NCBI RefSeq assembly: GCF_014652475.1
Contig: NZ_BMYW01000002.1
Coordinates: 319,076 to 383,075, forward strand
DNA: 64,000 nucleotides
From: Vogesella alkaliphila
Lineage (GTDB): Bacteria; Pseudomonadota; Gammaproteobacteria; Burkholderiales; Chromobacteriaceae
Reading direction: 5' to 3'
Shown piece by piece: positions 1-10,104 of this stretch. The notes beneath the pieces are model-generated. The model was not told the origin of the DNA. It worked only from the letters and a program-made list of their open reading frames with translations, and did no database searches. How positions within the stretch are numbered: the first letter of the stretch is position 1; each line of letters starts with the position of its first letter. A program made the position numbers and the translations under genes.

Positions 1-30
1 GGCGGGGGTTTTGCGTCAGACGCGGCTAAA

Positions 31-234
31 TCAGGCAGCCTGAATGTTCGACGCCTGGTTGCCTTTAGGGCCCTGGACGATGTCGAAAGATACACGCTGA
101 CCTTCGGTCAGGGTCTTGAAGCCTTGCATATTGATCGCGGAGAAGTGCGCGAACAGGTCGTCACCACCGCCATCAGGAGTGATGAAACCGAAACCTTTAG
201 CGTCGTTAAACCATTTAACAATACCAGTTGCCAT
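31..234 (-). CDS. cspA: Cold-shock protein (CspA family)
   Basis: A 67-residue single cold-shock domain that fills the whole protein. It is a small single-stranded nucleic-acid-binding beta barrel expected to act as a cytoplasmic RNA chaperone. RNP1 (KGFGFITP, about residues 13-20) and RNP2 (DLFAHFS, about 26-32) are both intact, and the start GIVKWFN is typical. The length matches the family. The gene diverges from clpS across a 230 bp spacer, long enough for the structured leader common in csp mRNAs, though I cannot show that it is cold-regulated. The family has many paralogues, so the symbol is generic. Confidence 0.95.
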   Translation of the reverse strand: MATGIVKWFNDAKGFGFITPDGGGDDLFAHFSAINMQGFKTLTEGQRVSFDIVQGPKGNQASNIQAA

Positions 235-464
235 CTGTAACTATCCTTACATGCATAATGAAAACAGGCTGCAGCAGCCTGACAATTCGAGCCTACAAGC
301 ATGCAAAGGACAACCTTATGCAAACTGGTAAGCCAACTTACAGTTCGTTTTTACGCCAGCCGTACCAAGACGTCAAGCGACAAGCACAATACCATGCGTT
401 ACTCTTGAAAAAAAAGCACCGCGAACCAAACTTCAAGCAAGCACGAAATTAGTAGAAAGCCCAC
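235..464. other. Divergent intergenic region cspA/clpS
   Basis: This 230 bp, comparatively AT-rich spacer separates cspA (leftward) from clpS (rightward) and must hold both promoters. I see no convincing open frame, tRNA or terminator in it. A long csp 5' leader is likely but inferred only from the family. Confidence 0.5.
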
Positions 465-773
465 ATGTCTACGCAGTATCAGGATGACACGACGCTCCAG
501 GCGTCCCGCAGCAAGACGGCCCCACCACCCCTGTACAAGGTCTTGCTGCTGAACGATGACTTTACCCCGATGGATTTTGTGGTCGCCGTGTTGCAGCAGT
601 TTTTTTACATGGACGAGACCAAGGCAACACGCGTCATGTTGCAGGTACATACAGAAGGCAAAGGCGTTTGCGGTGTTTATACTAAAGATGTCGCCGCGAC
701 CAAAGTTGAACAAGTTTCGCAGCACGCACGGGCGCACCAGCAACCGCTGCAGTGTGTCATGGAGGAAAACTGA
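465..773 (+). CDS. clpS: ATP-dependent Clp protease adaptor ClpS
   Basis: A 102-residue adaptor that delivers N-end-rule substrates to ClpAP in the cytoplasm. The core begins with [17 protein letters not shown] (about residues 24-40). It carries the substrate-pocket signature LNDDFTPM and later the conserved [13 protein letters not shown] segment. The variable N-terminal tail of about 22 residues is the part that in the family enters the ClpA pore. The stop codon overlaps the clpA start (ATGA), so the two are translationally coupled. Length and synteny are standard. Confidence 0.97.
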   Translation: MSTQYQDDTTLQASRSKTAPPPLYKVLLLNDDFTPMDFVVAVLQQFFYMDETKATRVMLQVHTEGKGVCGVYTKDVAATKVEQVSQHARAHQQPLQCVMEEN

Positions 774-3049
774 TGATTGCCCAAGAACTGGAAGTAAGCC
801 TGCACATGGCATTCATGGAGGCAAGGCGCAAGCGGCATGAACTCATCAGCGTTGAGCATCTGCTGCTGGCGATGACAGACAATCCGTCTGCTGCCGAAGT
901 GCTGCGCGCATGCGGCGCCAATATCGAACAGCTGAAGAAGCAGCTGGGCGATTTCATCGACGAACACACCCCGATCGTCCCGGGTGACAACGAAGTGGAA
1001 ACCCAGCCCACGCTCGGCTTCCAGCGCGTGATCCAGCGCGCCATCCTGCACGTGCAGTCCTCCGGCAAGAAAGAGGTCACCGGCGCCAACATCCTGGTCG
1101 CGATCTTCGGCGAAAAGGATTCCCATGCCGTGTACTACCTGCACCAGCAGGGAACCTCGCGCCTGGACGTGGTCAACTTCATCTCGCACGGCATCACCAA
1201 GCAAAGCCCGAAAGCCAGCGGCCCGGGCAGCAGCGAGCACAGCGAGAACAACGACGCCGACCAGGAAGAAGCCGCGGCCAACCCTGGCCGGGCGCTGGAA
1301 AGCTATACCCAGAACCTGAACCAGCTGGCCCGTGACGGCAAGATCGATCCGCTGATCGGCCGCGCCAGCGAAGTCGAGCGCGTGATCCAGATCCTGTGCC
1401 GCCGCCGCAAGAACAACCCGCTGCTGGTCGGCGAGGCCGGTGTGGGCAAGACCGCCATCGCCGAAGGTCTGGCCCGCCGCATCGTCGGCGGCGACGTGCC
1501 GGATGTGCTGGCCACCGCGACCGTCTACTCGCTGGACATGGGCGCCCTGCTCGCCGGCACCAAGTACCGCGGCGACTTCGAGCAGCGCCTGAAGCAGGTG
1601 ATCAAGCAGCTGTCGGAAGACAAGGGCGCGATCCTGTTCATCGACGAGATCCACACCCTGATCGGTGCCGGCTCCGCCTCCGGCGGCACGCTGGACGCGT
1701 CCAACCTGCTGAAGCCGGCGCTGTCCAACGGCAGCCTGCGCTGCATCGGTGCCACCACTTACACCGAGTTCCGCGGCATCTTCGAGAAGGACAGCGCGCT
1801 GTCGCGCCGCTTCCAGAAGATCGACGTGGTGGAACCGACCGTGGAACAGACCGTGGAAATCCTCAAGGGACTGAAGAGCCGCTTTGAAGAGCACCACGGC
1901 GTGAAGTACACCGTGTCGGCGCTGACCACCGCCGCCGAGCTGTCCGCCCGCTACATCAACGACCGCCACCTGCCGGACAAGGCGATCGACGTGATCGACG
2001 AAGCCGGCGCCGCGCAGAAGATCCTGCCGAAGTCGCGCCAGAAGAAGGTGATCAACAAGTCCGAGATCGAGGAAATCATCGCCAAGATTGCGCGCATTCC
2101 GCCGAAGACCATCTCCAGCGATGACCGCAACGTGCTGAAAAACCTCGACCGCGACCTGAAGAACGTGGTGTTCGGCCAGGACAAGGCGATCGAGGCGCTG
2201 ACCAGCGCCATCAAGATGGCCCGCTCCGGCCTCGGCAACCCGCAGAAACCGATCGGCTCCTTCCTGTTCTCCGGCCCGACCGGCGTCGGCAAGACCGAGG
2301 TGGCGAAACAGCTGGCCTACTTCCTCGGCGTCGAGCTGATCCGCTTCGACATGTCGGAATACATGGAGCGTCATGCGGTATCGCGCCTGATCGGTGCGCC
2401 ACCGGGCTACGTCGGTTTCGAGCAGGGCGGCCTGCTGACCGAGGCCATCAACAAGCAGCCGTACGCGGTGCTGCTGCTGGACGAAATCGAGAAGGCACAT
2501 CCGGACATCTTCAACGTGCTGCTGCAGGTGATGGATCACGGCAAGCTGACCGACAACAACGGGCGCAAGGCCGACTTCCGCAACGTGGTGATCATCATGA
2601 CCACCAACGCCGGTGCCGAAGCGCTGGCCAAGCCGAGCATGGGCTTCACCAACAGCAAGCAGGCCGGGGATGAAATGGCGGACATCAAACGCCTGTTCAG
2701 CCCGGAATTCCGCAACCGGCTGGATGCCACCATCCCGTTCCGCATGCTGGACGAGCAGATCATCCTGCAAGTGGTGGACAAGTTCCTGATGCAACTGGAA
2801 CAGCAGCTGCAAGAGAAAAAAGTGGAGGTCCACTTCTCCGACGAGCTGCGCACCTACCTCGCGAAGAAGGGCTTCGACCCGCTGATGGGCGCCCGCCCGA
2901 TGGCACGCCTGATCCAGGACATGATCCGCAAGGCGCTGGCCGACGAGCTGCTGTTCGGCCGCCTGGCCAATGGCGGCGAGGTGACGGTGGACATCGACGA
3001 CGCGGAGAAGGTTCAGCTGAGCTTCGAGGAAACCGCCGACGTTGCCTGA
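773..3049 (+). CDS. clpA: ATP-dependent Clp protease ATP-binding subunit ClpA
   Basis: A 758-residue Hsp100 unfoldase with two AAA+ modules that feeds substrates to ClpP. It has an N-domain (about 1-145) with two Clp repeats, a first Walker A GEAGVGKT near residue 218, Walker B ILFIDEIH, and a second Walker [11 protein letters not shown] near residue 500 with [12 protein letters not shown]-terminal D2-small domain follows. I chose the ATG that overlaps the clpS stop, since this gives the classic MIAQELE start; an upstream in-frame GTG-type start would lie inside clpS. A strong terminator follows the stop. Confidence 0.97.
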   Translation: MIAQELEVSLHMAFMEARRKRHELISVEHLLLAMTDNPSAAEVLRACGANIEQLKKQLGDFIDEHTPIVPGDNEVETQPTLGFQRVIQRAILHVQSSGKKEVTGANILVAIFGEKDSHAVYYLHQQGTSRLDVVNFISHGITKQSPKASGPGSSEHSENNDADQEEAAANPGRALESYTQNLNQLARDGKIDPLIGRASEVERVIQILCRRRKNNPLLVGEAGVGKTAIAEGLARRIVGGDVPDVLATATVYSLDMGALLAGTKYRGDFEQRLKQVIKQLSEDKGAILFIDEIHTLIGAGSASGGTLDASNLLKPALSNGSLRCIGATTYTEFRGIFEKDSALSRRFQKIDVVEPTVEQTVEILKGLKSRFEEHHGVKYTVSALTTAAELSARYINDRHLPDKAIDVIDEAGAAQKILPKSRQKKVINKSEIEEIIAKIARIPPKTISSDDRNVLKNLDRDLKNVVFGQDKAIEALTSAIKMARSGLGNPQKPIGSFLFSGPTGVGKTEVAKQLAYFLGVELIRFDMSEYMERHAVSRLIGAPPGYVGFEQGGLLTEAINKQPYAVLLLDEIEKAHPDIFNVLLQVMDHGKLTDNNGRKADFRNVVIIMTTNAGAEALAKPSMGFTNSKQAGDEMADIKRLFSPEFRNRLDATIPFRMLDEQIILQVVDKFLMQLEQQLQEKKVEVHFSDELRTYLAKKGFDPLMGARPMARLIQDMIRKALADELLFGRLANGGEVTVDIDDAEKVQLSFEETADVA

Positions 3050-3069
3050 GACTGACGTCCAAAGCACAA

Positions 3070-3096
3070 CCCCGCGTCACGACGCGGGGTTTTTTC
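3070..3096 (+). terminator. Rho-independent terminator after clpA
   Basis: An 8 bp perfect stem CCCCGCGT/ACGCGGGG (3070-3077 and 3082-3089) with a 4-base loop, followed by a run of six T. It lies 20 bp after the clpA stop and separates clpA from the convergent xerD. Confidence 0.9.
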
Positions 3097-3101
3097 TTGC
3101 C

Positions 3102-3115
3102 TGCGGCCAACCTTA
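3102..3115 (+). repeat. 12-mer genome repeat GCGGCCAACCTT, copy 1
   Basis: TGCGGCCAACCTTA. The last three bases are the complement of the xerD TAA stop codon, so the repeat spans the end of xerD. See the finding on this repeat family. Confidence 0.85.
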
Positions 3116-4018
3116 GCCGCGCGGGTGATGCGCCAGGTGCAGTGCTTTCAGGCGTTCGCGCGCGACATGGGTGTAGATCTGGGTGGTGGACAGGCTGGCA
3201 TGGCCCAGCAGCAGCTGCACCACGCGCAGGTCGGCGCCGTGGTTGACCAGATGGGTGGCGAAGGCATGGCGCAGGGTATGCGGACTCAATGGCGGCAACT
3301 GCGCCTGCCGCGCGTAGCGCGTGATCAGCACCCAGGCCATCTGCCGGGTCAGCGCCTGCTTGCGGCGACTGACAAACACCGCATCGCAGCGATGCGCCCC
3401 CAGGATCAGCGTGCGTGCCCCAGCCAGATAGCGCCGCAACCAGTCCTCGGCCACCTCGCCCAGCGGCACCAGCCGCTCCTTGTTGCCCTTGCCGACCACA
3501 CGCAGATAACCGTCGTTGAGATGCAACTGCCCCAGCTGCAGACCGACCAGTTCGCTGATGCGCAAGCCGGTAGCGTACAGCACCTCCATCAGCGCCCGGT
3601 CGCGTAGCCCGAGCGGGGTCTCGCAATCCGGTGCCTGCAACAGCGCCTCCACATGCTGCTCCGACAGCGAGGTCGGCAGGCGCAGTCCCAGCCGCGGCGC
3701 CTGCAGTCTGGCCGCCGGATCGTCATCGCGCAGCTGCTGCTGGCACAGGTACTGGTAATAGCGCCGCACCGCCGACAGACGCCGCGCGCGCGTGGCCGGC
3801 TTGTCGACCTCGATCAGCGCCAGCATCACCTGCTCCAGCGCCGGGGTATCGGCCTCCTCCAGCGTCGTGCCTTGTGCCAGCAGCAACTCTTGCACCCGCC
3901 CCAGATCGCGGCGGTAGGCGGCCAGCGTGTTCAGCGACAGGTTATCCAGCAGCCAGAGGTGATCGAGAAAGCCGTCCAATGCCGGCGCCAACGAGAGGGA
4001 CTGAGTGTGCTGTGCCAT
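3113..4018 (-). CDS. xerD: Site-specific tyrosine recombinase XerD
   Basis: A 301-residue tyrosine recombinase that with XerC resolves chromosome dimers at dif. The N-terminal SAM-like core-binding domain occupies about residues 8-95 and the catalytic domain follows. Visible catalytic residues are Arg in [12 protein letters not shown], Lys in [12 protein letters not shown], His-Arg in [13 protein letters not shown], His in [10 protein letters not shown] and the nucleophile Tyr in TTQIYTHV. The ending [12 protein letters not shown] is characteristic of XerD rather than XerC. An in-frame ATG at 4042 sits directly on the U-tract of the rplS terminator, so I prefer the ATG at 4018. Neither start has a strong ribosome site. 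Confidence 0.94.
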   Translation of the reverse strand: MAQHTQSLSLAPALDGFLDHLWLLDNLSLNTLAAYRRDLGRVQELLLAQGTTLEEADTPALEQVMLALIEVDKPATRARRLSAVRRYYQYLCQQQLRDDDPAARLQAPRLGLRLPTSLSEQHVEALLQAPDCETPLGLRDRALMEVLYATGLRISELVGLQLGQLHLNDGYLRVVGKGNKERLVPLGEVAEDWLRRYLAGARTLILGAHRCDAVFVSRRKQALTRQMAWVLITRYARQAQLPPLSPHTLRHAFATHLVNHGADLRVVQLLLGHASLSTTQIYTHVARERLKALHLAHHPRG

Positions 4019-4043
4019 GGTTTTTTTATTGCGTACGGACATG

Positions 4044-4073
4044 AAAAAAGCGCCAGCAACAGGCTGGCGCTTT
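4044..4073 (-). terminator. Terminator of the rpsP-rimM-trmD-rplS operon
   Basis: An 11 bp stem AAAGCGCCAGC/GCTGGCGCTTT (4047-4057 and 4063-4073) with a 5-base loop. Read on the minus strand it ends in six U. It lies just after rplS and just before xerD. Confidence 0.88.
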
Positions 4074-4099
4074 CTTGAGGCAAAGCCTTCGCAAGTGGA

Positions 4100-4462
4100 T
4101 TACTTGCGGTTTGGCAGCTTTTCCTTGATACGTGCGGACTTGCCGGTACGACCACGCAGGTAGTACAGCTTGGCACGACGTACGTCACCGCGACGCTTCA
4201 CTTCGATGGAAGCCATCAGCGGGGAGTACAGCTGGAAGGTACGCTCAACGCCTTCACCGGCGGACAGTTTGCGCACGATGAAAGAGCTGTTCAGACCACG
4301 GTTGCTGCGAGCGATCACAACACCTTCGTAAGCCTGCAGACGCTCACGGTTACCTTCCTTAACCTTGACTTGCACGACAACGGTGTCGCCAGGTGCGAAT
4401 TCAGGGAAAGTCTTGCCCAGACGAGCGATTTCTTCCTGTTCCAGTTGCTGGATCAGATTCAT
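4100..4462 (-). CDS. rplS: 50S ribosomal protein bL19
   Basis: A 120-residue ribosomal protein at the 30S-50S interface. The conserved start [15 protein letters not shown], the [20 protein letters not shown] segment, GEGVERTF and the ending [15 protein letters not shown] are all present. It is the last gene of the rpsP-rimM-trmD-rplS operon, four bases after the trmD stop, with AAGGAG about six bases before the ATG. A terminator follows. Confidence 0.98.
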   Translation of the reverse strand: MNLIQQLEQEEIARLGKTFPEFAPGDTVVVQVKVKEGNRERLQAYEGVVIARSNRGLNSSFIVRKLSAGEGVERTFQLYSPLMASIEVKRRGDVRRAKLYYLRGRTGKSARIKEKLPNRK

Positions 4463-4466
4463 GTTA

Positions 4467-5234
4467 CTACTCCTTGTTTTTCAGGGAATCTTGTTCCTGC
4501 TGAAACTCCGTCAGCAGCCGAGATTCCTGTTTTGTCAAAATGCGGTCTTTCAGCAAGTCCGGCCGGCGCAACCAGGTGCGTCCGAGAGACTGCTGCAGCC
4601 GCCATTTGGCGATCAGGGCATGGTTACCGGAAAGCAGAACCTCCGGTACCCGGACACCCCGGTATTCTTCCGGACGCGTGTAGTGCGGGCAATCCAGCAG
4701 ACCATCCACGAAGGAGTCTTCGTAGGCGGACTGCATGTCATTGAGCACCCCCGGCAACAGCCGTACCACCGCGTCCATCACGATCATCGCCGGCAATTCA
4801 CCACCGGACAGCACGTAGTCACCGACCGAAATCTCTTCATCGACCTCCTGGTCGATCAAGCGCTCGTCGATGCCTTCGTAACGCCCGCACAACAGGATCA
4901 GGCCCGGCATTGCGGCCAGGCTTGCCACCCGTTGGTGCGTCAGCGGCTGCCCCTGAGGCGACAGGTACACGACATGGCTACGCTCGACACCTTGCTGCTG
5001 CTGCCTGGCTTTCGCGGCCGCAATGGCCTGCTCCAGCGGATTGGCCATCATGACCATTCCGGGGCCGCCGCCGTAAGGGCGATCGTCGACTGTCTTGTAA
5101 TTGTCGGTCGTGAAATCACGCGGATTCCACGCCGAGAACTGCCAGATCGATTGTTCCAGCGCCCGACGGGTGACCCCGTGGCGGGTGATGGCATCAAACA
5201 TTTCGGGGAACAGTGATACCGCATCAAGCTGCAT
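4467..5234 (-). CDS. trmD: tRNA (guanine37-N1)-methyltransferase TrmD
   Basis: A 255-residue SPOUT methyltransferase that makes m1G37 in tRNAs reading CNN codons and so prevents +1 frameshifting. The trefoil-knot SAM site is visible (YGGGPGMVM, about residues 55-63; then [10 protein letters not shown], about 113-122, and [14 protein letters not shown], about 132-145). The C-terminal domain carries the DFTTD-type linker and [10 protein letters not shown]. The chosen ATG overlaps the rimM TGA stop and gives the usual length; an upstream alternative would add six residues inside rimM. Confidence 0.97.
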   Translation of the reverse strand: MQLDAVSLFPEMFDAITRHGVTRRALEQSIWQFSAWNPRDFTTDNYKTVDDRPYGGGPGMVMMANPLEQAIAAAKARQQQQGVERSHVVYLSPQGQPLTHQRVASLAAMPGLILLCGRYEGIDERLIDQEVDEEISVGDYVLSGGELPAMIVMDAVVRLLPGVLNDMQSAYEDSFVDGLLDCPHYTRPEEYRGVRVPEVLLSGNHALIAKWRLQQSLGRTWLRRPDLLKDRILTKQESRLLTEFQQEQDSLKNKE

Positions 5235-5740
5235 CAGTAATCCAGCCCCCATTCGACCTTGATCTGCTTGCTCTGCGTGTCGACATCGCCGACATAGGCA
5301 GCCACAAACGGGATCAGGATCTGGCCGTGTTCACCGCTGATCACCAGCACGTCATTGGCACCGGTTTCCATCAGATCCACAACCTTGCCCAGACAGAGGC
5401 CTTCCGCGTTGATGACGTCCATACCGATCAGATCCGACCAGTAGTATTCGCCCTCTTCGGCAGGCGGCAATTCCGCCTTGGGTACTGCAACTTTCAGGCC
5501 ACGCATCGCCTCAGCCTGCTCACGCCCAGTGACTTCTTCCAGCTGTGCCACCAGATTCTTTGGCTGCACCGCCCCGTCCTTGAACGTAAAAGGCTTCCAG
5601 TCGTTTTCCTTGCCGATCCACCAGACCGGATAGTCAAACAGGCTGTCAGCGAACTGGGTATCCGCGTGTACCTTGATCCAGCCACGAACACCGAACGCGC
5701 CGCGGACAAAACCCATTATTGCCAGATCATCATCACGCAT
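5234..5740 (-). CDS. rimM: Ribosome maturation factor RimM
   Basis: A 168-residue 16S rRNA/30S maturation factor that binds S19. The N-terminal RimM barrel begins [17 protein letters not shown], and the C-terminal PRC-barrel contains [11 protein letters not shown] and ILIPFV. A longer frame could start at a TTG overlapping the rpsP stop, but the ATG at 5740 has GGAG nine bases upstream and gives the length usual in Neisseriales, so I use it. It lies between rpsP and trmD in the standard operon. Confidence 0.94.
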   Translation of the reverse strand: MRDDDLAIMGFVRGAFGVRGWIKVHADTQFADSLFDYPVWWIGKENDWKPFTFKDGAVQPKNLVAQLEEVTGREQAEAMRGLKVAVPKAELPPAEEGEYYWSDLIGMDVINAEGLCLGKVVDLMETGANDVLVISGEHGQILIPFVAAYVGDVDTQSKQIKVEWGLDY

Positions 5741-5775
5741 GCGCTCAGGCTCCGTTATTGGCAGATCAACGGAGA

Positions 5776-6024
5776 TCAAGCGGCTTTTGGCTGCTCTTTC
5801 AGCAGTTTTGCAACGGAATCAGATACTTGTGCGCCAGTACCAATCCAGTAGTTCAGACGGTCCATGGACAGGCGAACGCGCTCTTCCTTCTCGTTGGCGA
5901 CCGGGTTGTAGAAACCAACGCGCTCGATGAAGCGGCCATCGCGACGGCTGCGGGAATCAGTTACTACCACGCTGTAGAACGGGCGGTTCTTGGAGCCACC
6001 ACGTGCAAGACGAATCACTACCAT
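5776..6024 (-). CDS. rpsP: 30S ribosomal protein bS16
   Basis: An 82-residue small-subunit protein with the family start [21 protein letters not shown] and the motif [13 protein letters not shown]. It is the first gene of the operon, with AAGGACA about six bases upstream of the ATG. The 77 bp upstream gap to the convergently ending acyl-CoA synthetase gene must carry the operon promoter; I could not assign its boxes with confidence. Confidence 0.98.
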   Translation of the reverse strand: MVVIRLARGGSKNRPFYSVVVTDSRSRRDGRFIERVGFYNPVANEKEERVRLSMDRLNYWIGTGAQVSDSVAKLLKEQPKAA

Positions 6025-6101
6025 TGTCGATTGTCCTTAAAATTACGGAATCGTAGAAAAGCTTCCGATTTTATGGCACTTTTCCCTTATACCGCAAGCG
6101 C

Positions 6102-8804
6102 TTATTGCAGCGACTTCACCGTCGCCTCGCCCTGCAGGTCTTTGGTCACGATGGTCAGCGCCCGGTCTTCCGGATGCGTGGTCACCACGAAGCCCAGCCG
6201 CGCCATCAGTTTCAGCATGCCCTTGTTGCCGGCCAGCACCTCGCCAACCATGGTTTTCAGCCCCTGTTCGCGCGCCGCGTCGAACAGCGCCTGCATCAGG
6301 GTCACGCCGATGCCCTTGCCCTGCCACGAGTCGGCCACCTCCAGCGCGAACTCGCAGCTCTCGTTGTCGGGATCGGTGATGTAGCGCGCCACCGCCAGCT
6401 GCTCTTCGCCGTTATCGGTTTGCCGCACCATCGCCAGCGCCATCTCGCGGTCGTAGTCGAGCTGGGTGAAGCGCACCAGCATGCTCTGCGACAGCTGCTT
6501 GATGCTGGACATGTAGCGGTTGTAGCGGCTCTCTTCGGACAGGTTGCGCACGAACTCCTGCTGCATCTGCGCGTCTTCCGGGCGCACCGGCCGGATCATC
6601 ACCGTGGTGCCGTCCTTCAGCATCGCGCAGTGCACGATGTGCACCGGGTACGGCATGATTGCCATGTGGCCGTACGGTTTGGTCGCCGTGGTCGGCTGCA
6701 CGATGATGCGTGCGTCCAGCGCCACCACGCCGGACTCGTCCGCCATCAGCGGATTGATGTCCATCTCGCGCACTTCCGGCAGCTCGCACACCAGCTCCGA
6801 CACGTGCAGCACAATATTCTTCAGCGCCTCGAGATCGATGCCGGGCATGTTCTTGAACGGGCCGAGTATCTTGCCGATGCGGGTCTTGTCGATCATGCGC
6901 TCAACCAGATAGTGGTTGACCGGCGGCAGGCTCAAGGCGCGGTCCTGCATCACTTCCACCGCGATCCCGCCGGCACCGAAGGTGATCACCGGCCCGAACG
7001 AGGCATCGTGGGTCACGCCCACCATCAGCTCGCGGGCAAAACGGCGCTTGCGCATCGGCTGCACCGAGATGCCGACGATCTTCGCCTCCGGCCGTGCCTG
7101 CAGCGTGCGACCGATGATGCCGCGATAGGCGTCGCGCAGTGTGGCTTCGTTGCTGATATTGAGTTCGACACCACCGACATCCGACTTGTAGATGATGTCC
7201 GGCGAATCGATCTTCAGCACCACCGGGTAACCGATCTCGGCGGCGTAGCGCACCGCCTCGTCCTCGCTTGCGGCCAACCTTGTCGGGTTGACCGGGATGT
7301 TGAAGGCGGCCAGCACCGCCTTCGACTCGCGCTCCGACAGGATGCTGCGCCCTTCCGCCTGCGCCGCGGCGATCACCGCGCGGGCGCTGAGCACGTCCGG
7401 CACCAGCCGCTCGCCTTCCAGCGGCCCCGGCGTCTGCAGCAGCAACTGCTGGTTCTGGTGGTAGGAGGCCAGGTTGCGGAACACCTCGATGGCGAACTCC
7501 GGCGCGCGGAAATGCGCGCACTTCGACTTGGAAAACAGCTCACGGCTTTCCGACACCTTGGCATCGCCCAGCCACGACAGGAACAGCGGCTTGTTGCTCT
7601 CGCGCTGCAAGCCGACCATCAGCTGCGCGGTGGTCAGGTGGTCGGTGCCGGCCTGCGGCGTGAAGATCACCAGTACGCCGTCGACATTGGGATCGTCGAG
7701 GCAGACCTTGACCGCGGTACGGAAGCGCACCGGGCTGGCGTCGCCGATGATGTCGACCGGGTTGCTGCCGGACCAGTTGCGCGGCAGGGATTCGTTGAGC
7801 AGGTCGAGACTGGCGGCAGACAACTTGGCCAGCTCCACGCCGTACATATAGGCACTGTCGGCCGCCAGCACGCCGGGGCCGATGCCGTTGGTGACGATCG
7901 CCAGGCGCTTGCCGGTGACGCGATAGTTGGCCGCAAGCACCTTGGCGGCGGTAAACAGCTGCGCAATGGTAGCCACCCGCAGCACACCGGCCCGCGACAG
8001 CGCGGCATCGAACACGTCGCCGCTTTCGACCATGTTCGAGGAGTGGGTGACGCCGATCACGTCATCCTCGTAACGGCCGGACTTCACCACCACCACCGGC
8101 TTGGTCCGCGCCGCCGCCCGCAGCGCACTCATGAAGCGGCGCGAATCGTGCACATGGTGCACGTGCAACAGGATGCCCTGGGTGAAGTTGTCGGCGATCA
8201 GATAATCGAGGATTTCGCCGAACTCGACGTCCAGCGCCTCGCCGACCGATACCACGCTGGAAAAGCCGATACCCTTGCTGTCGGCCCAGTCCAGCATCGC
8301 GGTACACAGCGCCGAGGACTGCGACACCAGCGCCAGATTGCCCGCCTTCACCCGGCTGTTGTAGTTGCTGGCATTGAAGCCGGCCACCGGCCGCATCAGC
8401 CCCAGCACGTTGGGACCTAGAATGCGGATGCCGTAGTGGCGTGCCAGCGAGCGCGCCTCGTCCATCGCCGCGCGCTCCACGTCCTCGGAATCGGAAAAAT
8501 CCTTGGCCAGCAGGATCGCCTTGACCCCCTTCTTGCCGCAATCCTTGACGATGGCCGGCAGACCGCGCAACGCCGTGGTCACCACCGCCAGATCGATCGG
8601 CCCTTCGATAAGCCGCACCGACGGCGTGGCGGCAATGCCGCCGACGATGCGGTGATTGAGATTGACCGGATACAGCTTGCCCTGGAAGTTGCCGGCCAGC
8701 AGATTGGCAAACACCGCCTGCCCCACCGAGCCGGGCGTATCGCTGGCGCCGATCACGGCAACATTGCGAGGGGAAAACAAGGGAGTCAGATAGTGCGGTT
8801 TCAT
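6102..8804 (-). CDS. PatZ-like ADP-forming acyl-CoA synthetase/GNAT acetyltransferase
   Basis: A 900-residue protein with the layout of PatZ/Pat protein-lysine acetyltransferases. It has an N-terminal CoA-binding Rossmann domain (NVAVIGASDTPGSVGQAVF), succinyl-CoA-synthetase-like domains (LALVSQSSALCTAML), an ATP-grasp domain (about 480-700; YPVVLKIDSPDIIYKSDVGG) and a C-terminal GNAT domain (about 740-890; VADSWQGKGIGVTLM, the acetyl-CoA loop). In enterobacteria this enzyme acetylates acetyl-CoA synthetase and other proteins. I chose the ATG at 8804 because it begins just before the conserved domain and gives a length close to PatZ (886). One copy of the genome 12-mer is embedded at 7270-7281. 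Confidence 0.9.
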   Translation of the reverse strand: MKPHYLTPLFSPRNVAVIGASDTPGSVGQAVFANLLAGNFQGKLYPVNLNHRIVGGIAATPSVRLIEGPIDLAVVTTALRGLPAIVKDCGKKGVKAILLAKDFSDSEDVERAAMDEARSLARHYGIRILGPNVLGLMRPVAGFNASNYNSRVKAGNLALVSQSSALCTAMLDWADSKGIGFSSVVSVGEALDVEFGEILDYLIADNFTQGILLHVHHVHDSRRFMSALRAAARTKPVVVVKSGRYEDDVIGVTHSSNMVESGDVFDAALSRAGVLRVATIAQLFTAAKVLAANYRVTGKRLAIVTNGIGPGVLAADSAYMYGVELAKLSAASLDLLNESLPRNWSGSNPVDIIGDASPVRFRTAVKVCLDDPNVDGVLVIFTPQAGTDHLTTAQLMVGLQRESNKPLFLSWLGDAKVSESRELFSKSKCAHFRAPEFAIEVFRNLASYHQNQQLLLQTPGPLEGERLVPDVLSARAVIAAAQAEGRSILSERESKAVLAAFNIPVNPTRLAASEDEAVRYAAEIGYPVVLKIDSPDIIYKSDVGGVELNISNEATLRDAYRGIIGRTLQARPEAKIVGISVQPMRKRRFARELMVGVTHDASFGPVITFGAGGIAVEVMQDRALSLPPVNHYLVERMIDKTRIGKILGPFKNMPGIDLEALKNIVLHVSELVCELPEVREMDINPLMADESGVVALDARIIVQPTTATKPYGHMAIMPYPVHIVHCAMLKDGTTVMIRPVRPEDAQMQQEFVRNLSEESRYNRYMSSIKQLSQSMLVRFTQLDYDREMALAMVRQTDNGEEQLAVARYITDPDNESCEFALEVADSWQGKGIGVTLMQALFDAAREQGLKTMVGEVLAGNKGMLKLMARLGFVVTTHPEDRALTIVTKDLQGEATVKSLQ
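7269..7282 (+). repeat. 12-mer genome repeat, copy 2 (inside the PatZ-like gene)
   Basis: TGCGGCCAACCTTG lying in coding sequence. On the gene strand it encodes part of TRLAAS at the start of the ATP-grasp domain. Confidence 0.85.
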
Positions 8805-9043
8805 AGTTTTGCCATCCTGATGGACAGAGGTTTCCGGCCCGAGTGGCGCACGCGATAGCCGGTTGCCATTGCAGATGTGTAAAGATACAACGGCCACTTG
8901 CCGTCGGCATACAACGCATCTCGACAGTAGCGCCGCACGAACATTATTGCTAATCTTCCCTGTTTGGCGCTGCATTTTTGTTGCGCCGCATCAAGAATCA
9001 ACGCCAACAGCCAGGGCTCATGCCCGTGCCGGGGATTGCTACC

Positions 9044-9961
9044 ATGTCTAAACGCGTCGTTACACTTGCGCACTACTACACTCAGCCCGAAATCCAGCAA
9101 ATGGCCGACAAGGTGGGAGACAGCCTGGAGCTGTCCCTGTTCGCGCGCGAATCCAATGCCGACATCATTGTCTTCGCCGGCGTGCGCTTCATGGCCGAGA
9201 CGGCAAAAATCCTGAACCCGCAAGCCGAAGTGATCCTGCCGGATGCCGGCTCCACCTGCTCACTGGTGACACAGACCGATGTCGATGCGCTGCGCCAGTG
9301 GCGCGAGAGCTACCCCGACCACGTGCATGTGTCCTATATCAACTCCTCGGCCGCACACAAGGCACTCTCCGACTGGATCGTCACCAGCCGCAACGTCGAT
9401 GACATCATTGCTCACCTGTACGAGCAAGGCAAAAAAGTCATCTTCTCGCCGGATCGCAACATGGGCGGCTACCTCAACTACCAGTACGGCTACGACATGC
9501 CACTGTGGTCGGCGGTGTGCGAGGTACACGACAAGTTCAACGAGGCCGCCCTCAACGAGGCACTGGAAGCCGTCAACAGCAAGGCCTACCTGATTGCCCA
9601 CCCGGAGAGCCCGCTGCCGGTGCTCAAGCGCGCGCAGTACGTCGGCTCCACCTCCGGCATGCTCAACTGGATCAAGGCCTATGACGGCGCGGTCAGCGAC
9701 GTGATCTTTGTCGCCACCGAAGACGGCATCCTCTACAACATGCGTCTGGCCCGCCCGGAACTGGACATCCGCCAGGCGCCTATCTACGCCGGCTGCCAGT
9801 GCAACTCCTGTCCGTACATGAAGATGAACACCATCGAAGCGGTCAAGCGTGCGCAGCAGGGCCAGGGCACCCGCATCGACTACCTGAGCCAGGCCGAGAT
9901 GGACGCCGCCAGACTGCCGATCGAACGCATGCTCGACTTCAGCCAGCGCTACTACGCCTGA
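9044..9961 (+). CDS. nadA: Quinolinate synthase NadA
   Basis: A 305-residue 4Fe-4S enzyme that condenses iminoaspartate with dihydroxyacetone phosphate to make quinolinate for NAD. The motifs [10 protein letters not shown] (about 9-18), [21 protein letters not shown] and GSTSGML are present. Cluster ligands are likely Cys72 (GSTCSL), Cys159 (AVCEVH) and one of Cys251, 253 or 256 in [10 protein letters not shown]. The ATG at 9044 has GGGG nearby and starts just before the domain; an in-frame start 22 codons upstream looks unlikely. The gene is monocistronic, with a terminator after it. Confidence 0.96.
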   Translation: MSKRVVTLAHYYTQPEIQQMADKVGDSLELSLFARESNADIIVFAGVRFMAETAKILNPQAEVILPDAGSTCSLVTQTDVDALRQWRESYPDHVHVSYINSSAAHKALSDWIVTSRNVDDIIAHLYEQGKKVIFSPDRNMGGYLNYQYGYDMPLWSAVCEVHDKFNEAALNEALEAVNSKAYLIAHPESPLPVLKRAQYVGSTSGMLNWIKAYDGAVSDVIFVATEDGILYNMRLARPELDIRQAPIYAGCQCNSCPYMKMNTIEAVKRAQQGQGTRIDYLSQAEMDAARLPIERMLDFSQRYYA

Positions 9962-9986
9962 GTCGACGGTACTGCACAACACTCCG

Positions 9987-10010
9987 GGCCGGCCTCATGC
10001 CGGCCTTTTT
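9987..10010 (+). terminator. Terminator after nadA
   Basis: A perfect 7 bp stem GGCCGGC/GCCGGCC with the loop CTCAT, followed by five T. Confidence 0.9.
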
Positions 10011-10104
10011 CATTCTGCAGCGGCACGCCAAAACAAGCAGACAGAGAAATTTTGCGCCACCGGCATACGCGGATACAATCGGGAGGTCTGGACGGAAGGT
10101 TGCC

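Noticed and set aside
1274..1285. Near copy of the genome 12-mer (GCGGCCAACCCT) in clpA, and other partial matches at 7926, 11935, 15391, 19099 and 26990
   Set aside because: These have at least one mismatch or only a 9-11 base core, and lie in GC-rich coding sequence where Ala-Ala-Asn codons produce them readily. They were left out of the count.
677..3067. A 796-codon open frame antisense to clpA, and similar long antisense frames over ffh, purB, groEL and the PatZ-like gene
   Set aside because: High-GC genes with NNC/NNG codons create long open antisense frames. The translations are low-complexity Leu/Arg/His/Gln-rich and match no family, while the sense strand encodes well-known proteins.
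3113..4042. XerD start at the upstream ATG (4042)
   Set aside because: This codon abuts the U-run of the rplS terminator and adds eight residues not typical of XerD; the ATG at 4018 is preferred.
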